Shown here: positions 9,098 through 19,501 of the stretch, piece after piece
Layout of the letters: each line of letters begins with the position of its first letter
Numbering within the stretch: position 1 is the first letter of the stretch
Assembly (NCBI GenBank): GCA_026197075.1
Contig: JAPHQV010000039.1
Location: 1 to 50,715 of the forward strand
Direction of reading: 5' to 3'
Source: Gammaproteobacteria bacterium
Lineage (GTDB): Bacteria; Pseudomonadota; Gammaproteobacteria; DSM-19610
Length of the DNA: 50,715 nt
Notes under the pieces: model-generated
What the model was told of the DNA's origin: nothing
The model's database searches: none
The model's input: only the letters and a program-made list of their open reading frames with translations
Program-made: the position numbers and the translations under genes

Positions 9098-10051
9098 TCA
9101 GTCGTTTCCGGGTGTTGATTTATTGTCAGCATACAAGGAGGGTTCCCCCTCCGGTCGTGTCTTGAAGCGCCGGTGCACCCAGAGGTATTGCTCGGGCATG
9201 GCATGGACCTGCTCTTCGATGATGGCATTGATTCGTTCGGCATCTGCTTCCAGGCTGGCGCCCGGAAAGTCATCCAGCGCCGGGTAGAGCCTGAGCCGAT
9301 AGCCGCTGCCATCGCGCAGGCGCTGCTGGAAGTACGGGATCACCGCCGCGCCGCTGGCCTGCGCCAGTCGCGAGGTGGCGGTGATGGTGGCGGCGGACAC
9401 ACCGAAGAAGGGGGCGAATACGCTTTTCTCCCGACCATAGTCCTGGTCCGCCGCATACCATACCGGCATGTTGTCCTTGAGGCTGCGCAACATGCCGCGC
9501 ATGTCCTCGCGGGGGATCGCCTTGTCGAGGTTGCGTTCCCGTGCCCGCCTCATGGTGGCCTCGAACAGCGGGTTCTTGTGGCGACGGTAGAGGGCGTGGA
9601 AGGGCGTGAACAGGGTCAGCAGACGGCCTCCGATCTCCAGGCTGGTGAAGTGGCCGCTGAGCAGGATTACCCCCTTGCCACGGGCCAGGGCTGCCTGCAG
9701 GTGTTCCAGTCCCTCGAGGTGGGCCAGGGGTTTCAGTTGTGCCCCGGGGGTCCACCAGCTCATGGCGGTTTCCACCATGCCCATGCCGAGGGAGTCGAAG
9801 TGGTCCTTGAGCAGGGCCTTGCGTTCGGTTTCGCTCAATTCCGGAAAGCAGAGTCCAAGGTTGATCTCGGCGATGCGGCGTCGCTTGTGGCCGAACCTTG
9901 CCATCGCCTGGCCCAGGAGGCGCCCGATGCCCATTTGCAGGCGGTAGGGCAATTGGGCGACCAGCCACATGGAACCCAGGAGGATCCAGGTGGGCCAGTA
10001 GCGAGGTGTGTAATAACCGCCGGGTGCGGTGCTTGCGGGGTGGGTGTTCAC
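9098..10051 (-). CDS. lpxL: Lipid A late acyltransferase (LpxL/HtrB family)
   Basis: An inner-membrane acyltransferase of 317 residues that adds a secondary acyl chain to Kdo2-lipid IVA. Residues ~20-40 form the N-terminal membrane anchor. The catalytic HX4E is H134-FTSL-E139, and ALYRRHKNPLFE, the DQDYGREKSVFAPFFG segment and MPEQYLWVHRRFKTRP are typical of the family. Whether it adds laurate (LpxL), myristate (LpxM) or palmitoleate (LpxP) cannot be told. It is the first gene of the minus operon and divergent from waaA, with 122 bases between them. Confidence 0.9.
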   Translation of the reverse strand: MNTHPASTAPGGYYTPRYWPTWILLGSMWLVAQLPYRLQMGIGRLLGQAMARFGHKRRRIAEINLGLCFPELSETERKALLKDHFDSLGMGMVETAMSWWTPGAQLKPLAHLEGLEHLQAALARGKGVILLSGHFTSLEIGGRLLTLFTPFHALYRRHKNPLFEATMRRARERNLDKAIPREDMRGMLRSLKDNMPVWYAADQDYGREKSVFAPFFGVSAATITATSRLAQASGAAVIPYFQQRLRDGSGYRLRLYPALDDFPGASLEADAERINAIIEEQVHAMPEQYLWVHRRFKTRPEGEPSLYADNKSTPGND

Positions 10052-10173
10052 GTTGCCGACCGGTCCTTCATCGGCTGCGATTGTAGCCGATTTGCCCGGC
10101 CGGGGTGGGGGTCTGTGGTAAGATTCCGCCGGTTATCGTGGCCTGGGTCACGGCCCGCCCTCCCGGATCGAAG

Positions 10174-11442
10174 ATGATGCGCGCCCTCTACAGCCTGCTT
10201 CTTTACCTGCTGACTCCCCTGGTGTTGTTACGGCTGGTGTGGCGCGGTGTCCGGGCGCCGGCCTACTGGCGGCGCTGGGGCGAGCGCTTCGCGATGCTGC
10301 CGGCATACGAGGCGGTGCCGCGCATCTGGATCCATGCCGTTTCCGTGGGCGAGACCCAGGCCGCCCAGCCCCTGGTGCAGGCCCTGCGGGAACGCCATCC
10401 CGGCCATCGTCTGCTGATCACCACCACCACGCCCACCGGTTCCGAGCGGGTGCGGGCCCTGTTCGGCGACAGCGTGGAGCATGTTTACCTGCCCTATGAT
10501 CTGCCGGGCGCCACGCGGCGTTTCCTGGCCAGCTTCCAGCCATCCATCGCCCTCATCATGGAAACCGAACTGTGGCCCAATCTGTACCGGGCCTGCCGGC
10601 GGCGTGACATTCCCCTGCTGTTGCTGAATGCACGCCTGTCGGAACGTTCCCTGCGTGGCTACCAGCGTGTGGCGGCGCTGAGCCGTTCCACCCTGGCGGA
10701 TATCACACGGCTGGCGGCCCAGGGCGAGGCGGACGCTCGGCGTTTCCTGGCCCTGGGTGCGGCGCCGGAGCGCGTGAGTGTATGTGGCAGTATCAAGTTC
10801 GACCTCCACCTGCCCCCCAGCCTGCGCGAACAGGCGGCGGTGTTGCGCCGGGATTTCGGTGTGGAGCGACCGGTCTGGATCGCAGCCAGTACCCATGAGG
10901 GGGAGGACGAGCAGGTGCTGGCGGCCTTCCGCCAGGTGCGCGCCATCCACGCCAGTGCCCTGCTGGTACTGGTGCCCCGTCACCCGGAACGCTTCGCCAG
11001 TGTGGCCGGCCTGTGTCGTCGCGAAGGTTTCGGAGTGGTGACGCGCAGTTCGGGGCAAGCCTGCGGGCCCGCCACCGATGTGTTTCTGGGCGACAGCATG
11101 GGAGAACTGCCCTTGCTCATGGCGGCCTGCGACCTGGTCTTCATGGGGGGCAGCCTGGTTGCCACCGGCGGCCACAATATGCTGGAACCAGCGGCCCTGG
11201 GCCTGCCCGTGGTGTTCGGGCCCCATGTCTTCAATTTCGAGGAGATCAGCAGACGCCTGATGGAGGCCGGCGCGGCGCGCCAGGTGCGCGATGCCGATGA
11301 GCTGGCCGCTGTGGTCTGTGACTGGCTCGCCGATGCCAATGCCCGGCACGAGACCGGCGAGCGGGGGCGGGTGTTCGTGGAGGAGAACCGTGGCGCACGC
11401 GAGTGCTTGCTGGCGCTGATCGAGCCCTTAATGTCGGATTGA
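10174..11442 (+). CDS. waaA: 3-deoxy-D-manno-octulosonic acid transferase
   Basis: WaaA (KdtA) transfers Kdo from CMP-Kdo to lipid A precursor at the cytoplasmic membrane. The 422 residues match E. coli WaaA (425). Seen are the N-terminal anchor ALYSLLLYLLTPLVLLRL, the catalytic glutamate E60 in HAVSVGETQAA, METELWPNLY, and the C-terminal donor-site region MGGSLVATGGHNMLEPAALG. Two adjacent ATGs (10174 and 10177) are possible; GGA at 10165-10167 favours the first. The stop codon TGA lies inside a small GTCGG...CCGAC-type palindrome. Confidence 0.95.
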   Translation: MMRALYSLLLYLLTPLVLLRLVWRGVRAPAYWRRWGERFAMLPAYEAVPRIWIHAVSVGETQAAQPLVQALRERHPGHRLLITTTTPTGSERVRALFGDSVEHVYLPYDLPGATRRFLASFQPSIALIMETELWPNLYRACRRRDIPLLLLNARLSERSLRGYQRVAALSRSTLADITRLAAQGEADARRFLALGAAPERVSVCGSIKFDLHLPPSLREQAAVLRRDFGVERPVWIAASTHEGEDEQVLAAFRQVRAIHASALLVLVPRHPERFASVAGLCRREGFGVVTRSSGQACGPATDVFLGDSMGELPLLMAACDLVFMGGSLVATGGHNMLEPAALGLPVVFGPHVFNFEEISRRLMEAGAARQVRDADELAAVVCDWLADANARHETGERGRVFVEENRGARECLLALIEPLMSD

Positions 11443-11450
11443 AGTTCGAC
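11433..11450. repeat. GTCGG-type palindrome carrying the waaA stop codon
   Basis: GTCGGATTGAAGTTCGAC folds as a 7-bp stem with a TGAA-containing loop. The waaA stop TGA (11440-11442) lies in its loop. The same element ends the DUF3014 gene in the same register (19468-19485) and recurs at 39599-39616. Confidence 0.75.
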
Positions 11451-11458
11451 AACCAGTC

Positions 11459-11977
11459 TCACCCGTCCCGCCGCCGTTTTTCCATGGCGCGGCCGATGTC
11501 CTGCAACTGGCGGTTGGTCAGGCTGTGCTGTACCTGGGGCAGGAATTCACGGTTTTCCTTTTCCACATGGGCGCGGGTCAGTTGACAGAATTCCGCGGCC
11601 CGGGCGGCGAAATCCGCGTTGCCCTCCATGTCCTGCACCCGGCGCAACGCGGGCGTCAGCTCGTTCCACAGGGCATCCAGCCGCTCATGGTCCTGGCGCA
11701 GGGCGAAGGTCAGGTCGGCGATCTTCATGCCCTGTTGCGCCAGCAGGGGAAACAGGTCCTGCTCCTCGTCCTGGTGGTGATGGCGGGCGGCTATGGTGAA
11801 ATAGCGGTAGACTTTGGCCGCCGCGCTGCTGGCCTCCATATCCGGCCCTTTGTCCGCCACGTGGGCGACGAGACGCTCCAGCAGGTCGCAGTGATCCAGC
11901 ATGCGTTCATGGCAGGCGCGCAGTACGGCGACGGGATCGTCGAAGCCTGGCAGTTCCGGGATCAGCGGTGCGGTCAT
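11459..11977 (-). CDS. Hemerythrin-like (HHE) domain protein
   Basis: A soluble four-helix protein of 172 residues with histidines and carboxylates spaced as in hemerythrin HHE domains: CHERMLDHCDLLERL, ARHHHQDEEQDLFPLL, RQDHERLDALW, and THVEKENREFLPQV at the C-terminus. Such proteins bind a diiron centre and are linked to oxygen, NO or iron handling; no substrate is evident. It starts one base after the stop of the isochorismatase-type gene, so it is the last gene of that minus-strand unit. It converges with waaA. Confidence 0.88.
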   Translation of the reverse strand: MTAPLIPELPGFDDPVAVLRACHERMLDHCDLLERLVAHVADKGPDMEASSAAAKVYRYFTIAARHHHQDEEQDLFPLLAQQGMKIADLTFALRQDHERLDALWNELTPALRRVQDMEGNADFAARAAEFCQLTRAHVEKENREFLPQVQHSLTNRQLQDIGRAMEKRRRDG

Positions 11978-11978
11978 C

Positions 11979-12548
11979 CTACGGTTTCAACAGGGCGGAT
12001 ACCGCCTTGAAGGCCTCATGCCGGGCGTCGCGCAGCCATTCGAACAGCACCGACTCGCTGTTGGTGACAATCACTCCCGCCTGGCGCAGCCGTGCCAGGG
12101 CATTGGCCTTGTGCCCGGGGTGGCGGGAGCAGGTGCCATCCTCCACCACGAACACCTGGCGGCCACGGGCCTGCAGGTCGAGGGCGGTCTGCAGGATACA
12201 TACGTGGGCCTCGATGCCGAACAGCACCACCTGGGGCCGGTCGGCGGGCAGGGCCTGCGGAAGACCGTCGGCCCCGCAGCTGGAAAAGCAGGTCTTGTCG
12301 AAGGGGCGGGTGGTGGCAGGCAGAAGTGCCTTCAGTTCCGGGACCGTGGCGCCCAGGCCCTTGGGGTACTGCTCCGTGGCCAGCATCGGCACCTCCAGTT
12401 CGATGGCGGCGCGCAGCAGGCGCCTGGCGGTGCCCAGCACCTGCACCCGATCGTCGGCGCCCATGGCGGCCAGCAGTTTTTCCTGAAGGTCCACCATGAG
12501 GAGGAGGGAATGGTCGCGGTCGCAGAGAAGTGAGGTGGAATGGGTCAT
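11979..12548 (-). CDS. Isochorismatase-like cysteine hydrolase (YcaC-type)
   Basis: A 189-residue alpha/beta hydrolase of the isochorismatase superfamily, with catalytic D20 (LLMVDLQEK), K85 (FDKTCFSS) and C117 (GIEAHVCILQ). Many members hydrolyse amide or ester bonds; YcaC-like ones have no assigned substrate. The ATG at 12548 lacks a clear ribosome-binding site because a GGGGACAG palindrome is directly upstream. An alternative in-frame ATG at 12584 lies inside that palindrome and is less likely. It is transcribed towards the hemerythrin gene. Confidence 0.85.
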   Translation of the reverse strand: MTHSTSLLCDRDHSLLLMVDLQEKLLAAMGADDRVQVLGTARRLLRAAIELEVPMLATEQYPKGLGATVPELKALLPATTRPFDKTCFSSCGADGLPQALPADRPQVVLFGIEAHVCILQTALDLQARGRQVFVVEDGTCSRHPGHKANALARLRQAGVIVTNSESVLFEWLRDARHEAFKAVSALLKP

Positions 12549-12553
12549 GGTGT

Positions 12554-12584
12554 ATGGGGACAGACCACGGTTTTCTGTCCCCAT
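12554..12584. repeat. GGGGACAG/CTGTCCCC palindrome after tolC
   Basis: ATGGGGACAG (12554-12563) pairs with CTGTCCCCAT, leaving an 11-base loop. It sits between the tolC stop and the start of the hydrolase gene, so it may terminate or attenuate transcription there. Confidence 0.8.
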
Positions 12585-12594
12585 TTTGTCCGGT

Positions 12595-13899
12595 TCATTG
12601 CAGGCGGTCGTTGATGGGCACCAGGTCCTCGGTGTCGAGGATGCCGGCGGCCTGTTTCAGGCGCAGGCCGTTGAGCAGGTAGGTGTAGCGTGCCTGGGCG
12701 CGGTCGCGCTCGGCACGGAACAGTTCCCGCTGGGCGTTGAGCACGTCGACGGTGGTGCGGGTGCCCACTTCCAGTCCGGCTTCCTGGGCGCGCAGGGCGG
12801 TGCGGCTGGACTGCAGGGCCTGGTCCAGGGCCTGTACCTGGCTGATGTCGGCGGTTACGCCGCGGAAGGCCTCGCGCACCTGGCGCTCGGCGTTGCGACG
12901 CACGCCTTCCACCTGGGCCTGGGCTTCCTGGAAGCGTTCGCGCGCCTCGCGGGTGCGCGAACTGGTGAGGCCACCCGAGTAGATGGGGATATTCAGTTCC
13001 AAGCCAACGCTGCTGTCCTCGCGTTCGATCTGCTGGATCCCGCCAAAATTCTGGTCCTGGTTGGTGTAGTCCGCGACCAGGTCCAGGGTGGGCAGGTGGC
13101 CGGCGCGCTGGATGCGCACCTCTTCCTGGCTGACGCCCAGCCCCGCCATGGCGGATACCAGGGCCAGGTTCTGTTCCAGGGCGATGTCCACCCAGGCATC
13201 CGGGGCTTCGGGGTCCGGCCCGACCAGGGGCAGTTCGGTACTCAGTACGGCCAGGGTCCGGGGCCGGCTGCCGGTCAGTTCGCGCAGGGCCTCGTAGGCA
13301 TTGTCGAGCTGGGCCTGGGCCTCGATCTCGCGGCTGACGGCCAGGTCGTAGGCGGCCTGGGTCTCATGCACGTCGGTGATGGCGGTCAGTCCCACCTCGA
13401 AGCGCTGCTGGGCCTGATCGAGCTGGCGGGTGATGGCATCCTTCTCCGCTTTGGCGAAACGCAGGGTGTCATGGGCCGCCAGGGTGGCGAAGTAGGCTTC
13501 CGACACGCGCAATACCAGCCCCTGGGTCGCGGCGGCAAAGTCGGCCTCGGCCTGGGCAATGAGGAAGTCGGCCTGGTCCAGCTGCAGCAGGCGATCGCGA
13601 TGGAACAGGCTCTGGCGCAGCTGCAGGCCCCAGCTCTGGTTGGTGGAATAGTTCGCCTCGGCATTCTTGGGATCGAAGCGGTTGCGGCTGTAGTTGGCGC
13701 CCGCCCCGATGTTGGGCAACAGCCCGCTGCGCGCCTGGGGCCTGGCCTCCATGCGCGCGCGCAGGTCGGCGGCGGCGGCCTGGTAGACGGGGTCTTGCTG
13801 GCGGGCCTGTTCGAAGATCTCCAGCAGGTTGGCTGCTTGTGGCGCTGAGCTGACAAAGGCCAGGGCGCTGGCGAGCAGGAGGGTATGGAATCGATTCAT
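12595..13899 (-). CDS. tolC: TolC family outer-membrane channel
   Basis: Outer-membrane efflux and type I secretion duct, 434 residues. A signal peptide is visible (MNRFHTLLLASALAFVSSAPQA, cut near residue 22). Two repeated coiled-coil OEP domains follow, with LLEIFEQARQQDPVYQAA at the start of the first and LDVN-like TTVDVLNAQRELF near the end. The open frame continues upstream through the rhodanese gene, but ATG 13899 is the start that gives the signal peptide. The upstream neighbours (rhodanese, Pcm-like methyltransferase) are a recurring pairing with tolC in gammaproteobacteria. No membrane-fusion partner is in the window. Confidence 0.93.
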   Translation of the reverse strand: MNRFHTLLLASALAFVSSAPQAANLLEIFEQARQQDPVYQAAAADLRARMEARPQARSGLLPNIGAGANYSRNRFDPKNAEANYSTNQSWGLQLRQSLFHRDRLLQLDQADFLIAQAEADFAAATQGLVLRVSEAYFATLAAHDTLRFAKAEKDAITRQLDQAQQRFEVGLTAITDVHETQAAYDLAVSREIEAQAQLDNAYEALRELTGSRPRTLAVLSTELPLVGPDPEAPDAWVDIALEQNLALVSAMAGLGVSQEEVRIQRAGHLPTLDLVADYTNQDQNFGGIQQIEREDSSVGLELNIPIYSGGLTSSRTREARERFQEAQAQVEGVRRNAERQVREAFRGVTADISQVQALDQALQSSRTALRAQEAGLEVGTRTTVDVLNAQRELFRAERDRAQARYTYLLNGLRLKQAAGILDTEDLVPINDRLQ

Positions 13900-13910
13900 C
13901 GTCAATGTAC

Positions 13911-14231
13911 TCAGTAGGTCGGCATGTGGGGATCGACCTCGCGGGCCCAGGCCGCGACGCCGCCGGAGAGGTTGATCAAATTGGTGAAGCCCTGATTCTC
14001 CAGGAACATGGCCACGTGGCGACTGCGGATGCCATGGTGGCAGATCACCACCGTCTCGCGGTCGGTATCCAGCGCCTGGTGGGCGCTGGGAATCTGCCCC
14101 ATGGGGATCAGCTCGGAACCCTCGATATGACAATGCTGGAACTCCCAGGGTTCACGCACATCCAGCAAAAAGGGTTTTTCCGGCGTCTGCTCCAGATAGG
14201 TCTGCAGTTCGCGCGCGGTCATGTGGCGCAT
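13911..14231 (-). CDS. Single-domain rhodanese-like protein
   Basis: A 106-residue rhodanese fold, a sulfur-carrying or sulfurtransferase domain, cytosolic. The catalytic loop is C64-HHGIRS, and FLLDVREPWEFQHCHIEGSELIP is the conserved N-terminal region. AGGAG lies about ten bases upstream of ATG 14231; a second in-frame ATG (14222) would remove three residues. It lies 11 bases before tolC and 21 after the Pcm-like gene, so all three are probably one operon. The sulfur donor and acceptor are unknown. Confidence 0.88.
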   Translation of the reverse strand: MRHMTARELQTYLEQTPEKPFLLDVREPWEFQHCHIEGSELIPMGQIPSAHQALDTDRETVVICHHGIRSRHVAMFLENQGFTNLINLSGGVAAWAREVDPHMPTY

Positions 14232-14252
14232 ATCGCGGCGACTCCTGCGGGC

Positions 14253-14915
14253 CTACAGGGTGAAGGTGGATGACGCGCCGACGTTCACGAGGGGCGGCAG
14301 CGAGGTCTCGAACAGGCTTTCGGTGTGCCATTCCTGTTCCGATACCCGGGTGATGAGCATCGCTTCCATGATGGGCGGTTCACCCACCACGACGAACAGC
14401 CGGCCACCGATATTGAGGCTTTCGTGGAAACCCTCGTGCAGCACCGGCAGGGAACCGGTGACGGCGATGACATCGAAACGCTGACGGCTGTCCCAGCCGC
14501 GGGCGGCATCCTGTACCGCCAGTGTGACACCCTGGATACCCTGGGCAGCCAGTTTTTCCCGTGCCTGCTCGGTGAAGTCGGCATGGATGTCCACGCTGGT
14601 GACCGGGCCACCCAGGCGCGTCAGGCAGGCGGTCACATAGCCGCTGCCGGTCCCGATCTCCAGGATGCTGTCGCCGGGCTCGATGGCCAGTGCCTGCAGC
14701 ATGCGGCCCTCGACCCGGGGCGCCATCATGTATTCGTTGTGGCCGATGGGCAGGCTGACGTCGGAGAAGGCCAGGGCACGGTGGGCCGCCGGCACGAAGG
14801 CCTCGCGCGGCGTGTTCTTCAACACCTCCAGCACCCGGGAATCGAGCACGTCCCAGGGGCGGATCTGCTGCTCGATCATGTTGAAACGGGCCTGTTCGAC
14901 GTTCAGCGGGTTCAT
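14253..14915 (-). CDS. Pcm-like methyltransferase lacking the canonical repair-site motif
   Basis: A 220-residue protein related to protein-L-isoaspartate O-methyltransferase. The SAM site is intact (ILEIGTGSGYVTACL, then VTSVDIHADF), and LKNTPREAFVP and LPIGHNEY align with Pcm. The catalytic GQTISQP segment of Pcm is replaced by GHNEYMMAP, so the serine/threonine implicated in isoaspartate methylation is absent. The protein may therefore methylate something else or be regulatory. GAGG lies just upstream of ATG 14915. It heads the rhodanese-tolC unit. Confidence 0.82.
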   Translation of the reverse strand: MNPLNVEQARFNMIEQQIRPWDVLDSRVLEVLKNTPREAFVPAAHRALAFSDVSLPIGHNEYMMAPRVEGRMLQALAIEPGDSILEIGTGSGYVTACLTRLGGPVTSVDIHADFTEQAREKLAAQGIQGVTLAVQDAARGWDSRQRFDVIAVTGSLPVLHEGFHESLNIGGRLFVVVGEPPIMEAMLITRVSEQEWHTESLFETSLPPLVNVGASSTFTL

Positions 14916-14955
14916 GGTGCCTCGCGCGCTTTTGTTTGGTGTTGAATCGGGAAAT

Positions 14956-17262
<2,307 letters not shown>

Positions 17263-17343
17263 GTCGTCATTGCGAGCGTAGCGGAGCAATCTCCAACTCA
17301 GCAACCTGTCGCGGCTGGAGATTGCTTCGCCGCAATGACGTCA
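17263..17343. repeat. GTCATTGCGAGCG...inverted repeat after thiC
   Basis: The left part GTCGTCATTGCGAGCG... (17263-17295) and right part (17316-17342) pair through CATTGCG...CGCAATG and GGAGCAATCTCCA-type segments. This CATTGCGAGCG family is widespread in bacterial genomes. It starts one base after the thiC stop. Confidence 0.8.
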
Positions 17344-17388
17344 ATGGGATCAGACTCGATTATCGACTGCCACGCGCCTGCCTATCCG

Positions 17389-17535
17389 CTACACGCGCCT
17401 GCCTTGAATGACGCGTATCAGGATCACCACGATCGCGATGACCAGGAGGATATGGATCAATCCACCCATGGTGTAAGAGGAAACCAGGCCAAGCAGCCAT
17501 AGTATGACGAGAACAACTACAATAGTTTCAAGCAT
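17389..17535 (-). CDS. Lmo0937-type small membrane protein (48 aa)
   Basis: A 48-residue peptide, starting MLETIVVVLVILWLLGLVSS, that matches the small lmo0937-family (DUF5670-like) proteins. It has two hydrophobic segments (about residues 4-19 and 26-43) around a SYTMGGLIH turn and a basic end (QGRRV). A perfect AGGAGA lies six bases before the ATG. Members are linked to stress but have no proven function. The DNA just beyond the stop repeats the last codons: a 13-base direct repeat with 21-base period occurs at 17371-17383 and 17392-17404. Confidence 0.82.
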   Translation of the reverse strand: MLETIVVVLVILWLLGLVSSYTMGGLIHILLVIAIVVILIRVIQGRRV

Positions 17536-17567
17536 GTTATTTCTCCTGTAGCGCTCATGATGGCCAC

Positions 17568-17777
17568 TTATCCTACGTTCCCATTGGCCGGGTGGATAAT
17601 ACTCTTGTCGGTTTGTTCGCTATACCTGTCAGATTTTTCATTATTCCGGATCCTGCCTGCGCCAGGCCTTTCAACCAAACCTTGTTGATTTCCGCTGTCG
17701 GAATTCGATAGCAAAAGCTCGGTCATGGACATTTTCGTTTCCTGTTTTTGTTTGGGGAACAGTTTGGAAAGAATCAT
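17568..17777 (-). CDS. Small hypothetical protein (69 aa)
   Basis: An open frame of 69 codons with AAAGGAG about nine bases before the ATG. The product is hydrophilic (MILSKLFPKQKQETKMSMTE at the start), with no recognisable motif, signal or membrane segment. It lies 32 bases upstream of, and on the same strand as, the lmo0937-type gene, so both could share a promoter. Base composition is lower in GC than the neighbours. It may not be translated; I do not recognise it. Confidence 0.35.
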   Translation of the reverse strand: MILSKLFPKQKQETKMSMTELLLSNSDSGNQQGLVERPGAGRIRNNEKSDRYSEQTDKSIIHPANGNVG

Positions 17778-18047
17778 GGTGCATTACTCCTTTGCCGTAC
17801 CCAGGACCATTTCCTTGGTTTCGATGGAACAATGCTAGGAGAAGTGCCTGGAGGAGTCTGTCTGATAGCGCACATACCCGACCAGATCTTGTTCGAATGG
17901 TAACGTTTACAGCCAGTTGGAATCGCCGCCCGGGCGGGAGCATGCGCACCAGTGGCGACCCGGTTCGCCAGGTGTATTGGACATAAGGTAAAAACTGGCT
18001 ACGCTTTTTTGGTGTTTGTTTTCCTGTCACTCAACCCGGAGCAGATG

Positions 18048-18455
18048 ATGAACAACTACCCGAGTACGGATTCCCTGGACGACTCCGCCAGACTGATTCT
18101 GCGCTTGACCCTGGGCATCCTGATCCTGCTCCACGGCATTGCCAAGATCATGCACGGGATCGACCCGATCCAGGGCATGGTGACCGGCATGGGGCTCCCC
18201 GCCTTCTTCGCCTATGGTGTCTATGCGGGTGAGGTACTGGGACCGATCCTGCTCATTATCGGTTTTCACGCGCGTGTGGGTGCGGCACTGATCGCCATCA
18301 ACATGGTCTTCGCCATCCTGCTGGCCCACACGGGAGAATTGACCAGTCTCACCCAAACGGGTGGCTGGGCGCTGGAACTGCAGGGCATGTTTCTGTTCAC
18401 CGCCGTCGCGCTCATGCTCATGGGGCCGGGACGGATCAGCATCAATCAGCGCTAA
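18048..18455 (+). CDS. DoxX family inner-membrane protein
   Basis: A 135-residue protein with four predicted membrane helices (about residues 15-33, 50-70, 77-100 and 108-128). RLTLGILILLHGIAKIMHGI and the following GMGLPAFFAYGVYAGEVLGPILLIIG are the DoxX/YphA signature. Family members are associated with redox or oxidative-stress membrane complexes, but many are unassigned. ATG 18048 is preferred over 18045 because GGAG (18038-18041) then has a six-base spacing. It is not obviously in an operon. Confidence 0.85.
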   Translation: MNNYPSTDSLDDSARLILRLTLGILILLHGIAKIMHGIDPIQGMVTGMGLPAFFAYGVYAGEVLGPILLIIGFHARVGAALIAINMVFAILLAHTGELTSLTQTGGWALELQGMFLFTAVALMLMGPGRISINQR

Positions 18456-18634
18456 TCCCTTATTGGCACGCTCGTTTCACCAGGAAATCGAATCGCCCGG
18501 GAATCCGGTCTTGCGATCGGACTCAGGTGCATGACCGGTAATCACGCCGTTGCGTTATAGTGAAGCGGCGACCGTACTCTCCTGTCTTGGCCAACATCAT
18601 GTATTTTTCCCTGAATATTTGCTAGGAAGAGACC

Positions 18635-19477
18635 ATGAATAAACGCATCTTCTGGTTTTTCCTGCTGCTGCCCATCCTCGCCGTTGGGCTGTATCTCTAT
18701 TTCTCCACGCCGGAGGAAACCCCGGAGCTGCCCCTGCCACCCGCGCCAGTGGTGGAAAGCGAGCCCGAACCCGCCATTCGTTACCCCGTGCCCGAACCCG
18801 TGCCGGCCATTCCGGATGACGCCCTGGAGCTGACGGCCGAGCCGGAGGAGATGCTGCCCGAGCCGGAGACCGAGGAACCCCTGCCGGCGCTGGAGGACAG
18901 CGACGGCCTCATGACCCAGGTCTATGAAGAACTGTTCGGTGAACCGGCCCTGGAACGATGGTTCAACCTGGCAAACCCGGTCCGCCACCTGGTGGCCACC
19001 ATCGACAATGCCGGGCGGGAGAAAATGGCCGTCAAGCAGCGGCCACTGAAGCCGGTGGAGGGCGCGTTCCTCGTCGAAGGCAACGAGGAACGGATGTTCA
19101 TCCACCCGGATAACTCGCGTCGCTACCTGCCCTACATGCGCCTCGCCGAGGCCCTCGATCTGGAGCGCATGGCCGAGCGCTATTTCCGCTTTTATCCCCT
19201 GTTCCAGCAGGCCTACGAGGAGCTGGGTTATCCCGATGCCTATTTCAACGACCGCCTCGTCGAGGTCATCGACCTGCTGCTGGTCACACCGGAACCGCGA
19301 CAGCCGGTGCTGCTGGTGCGCCCCCATGTACTGTATGAATACGCCGACCCGGAACTGGAGGCGCTGACCGCCGGTCAGAAGATATTGGTCCGCGTAGGTC
19401 CCGAGAATGCCGCACGCCTCAAGGCAAGGTTGCGGGCGCTGCGGGCCTTGTTGGTGAGTGGCGCCCCGTCGGGTTGA
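18635..19477 (+). CDS. DUF3014 family membrane-anchored protein
   Basis: A 280-residue protein with an N-terminal membrane anchor (FWFFLLLPILAVGLYLYF), then a proline/glutamate-rich linker (~residues 25-85) and a DUF3014 domain (~90-275) containing HPDNSRRYLPYMRLAEALDL and RFYPLFQQAYEELGYP. The domain would lie in the periplasm. Its function is unknown. AGGAAGAG precedes the ATG. The stop TGA is inside a GTCGG palindrome, so the last residues (PSG) are read from the repeat. Confidence 0.85.
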   Translation: MNKRIFWFFLLLPILAVGLYLYFSTPEETPELPLPPAPVVESEPEPAIRYPVPEPVPAIPDDALELTAEPEEMLPEPETEEPLPALEDSDGLMTQVYEELFGEPALERWFNLANPVRHLVATIDNAGREKMAVKQRPLKPVEGAFLVEGNEERMFIHPDNSRRYLPYMRLAEALDLERMAERYFRFYPLFQQAYEELGYPDAYFNDRLVEVIDLLLVTPEPRQPVLLVRPHVLYEYADPELEALTAGQKILVRVGPENAARLKARLRALRALLVSGAPSG

Positions 19478-19485
19478 AGCCCGAC
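19468..19485. repeat. GTCGG-type palindrome carrying the DUF3014 stop codon
   Basis: GTCGGGTTGAAGCCCGAC, with TGA at 19475-19477. Same register relative to the stop as at the end of waaA. Confidence 0.8.
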
Positions 19486-19501
19486 AAAGCAGGTGAGCAG
19501 C

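Noticed and set aside
10092-10124. Promoter for waaA (TTGCCC and TAAGAT)
   Set aside because: The spacer would be 21 bases, too long to support.
18511-18561. Promoter for the DUF3014 gene (TATAGT at 18556)
   Set aside because: A good -10 but no acceptable -35 at proper distance and no extended -10.
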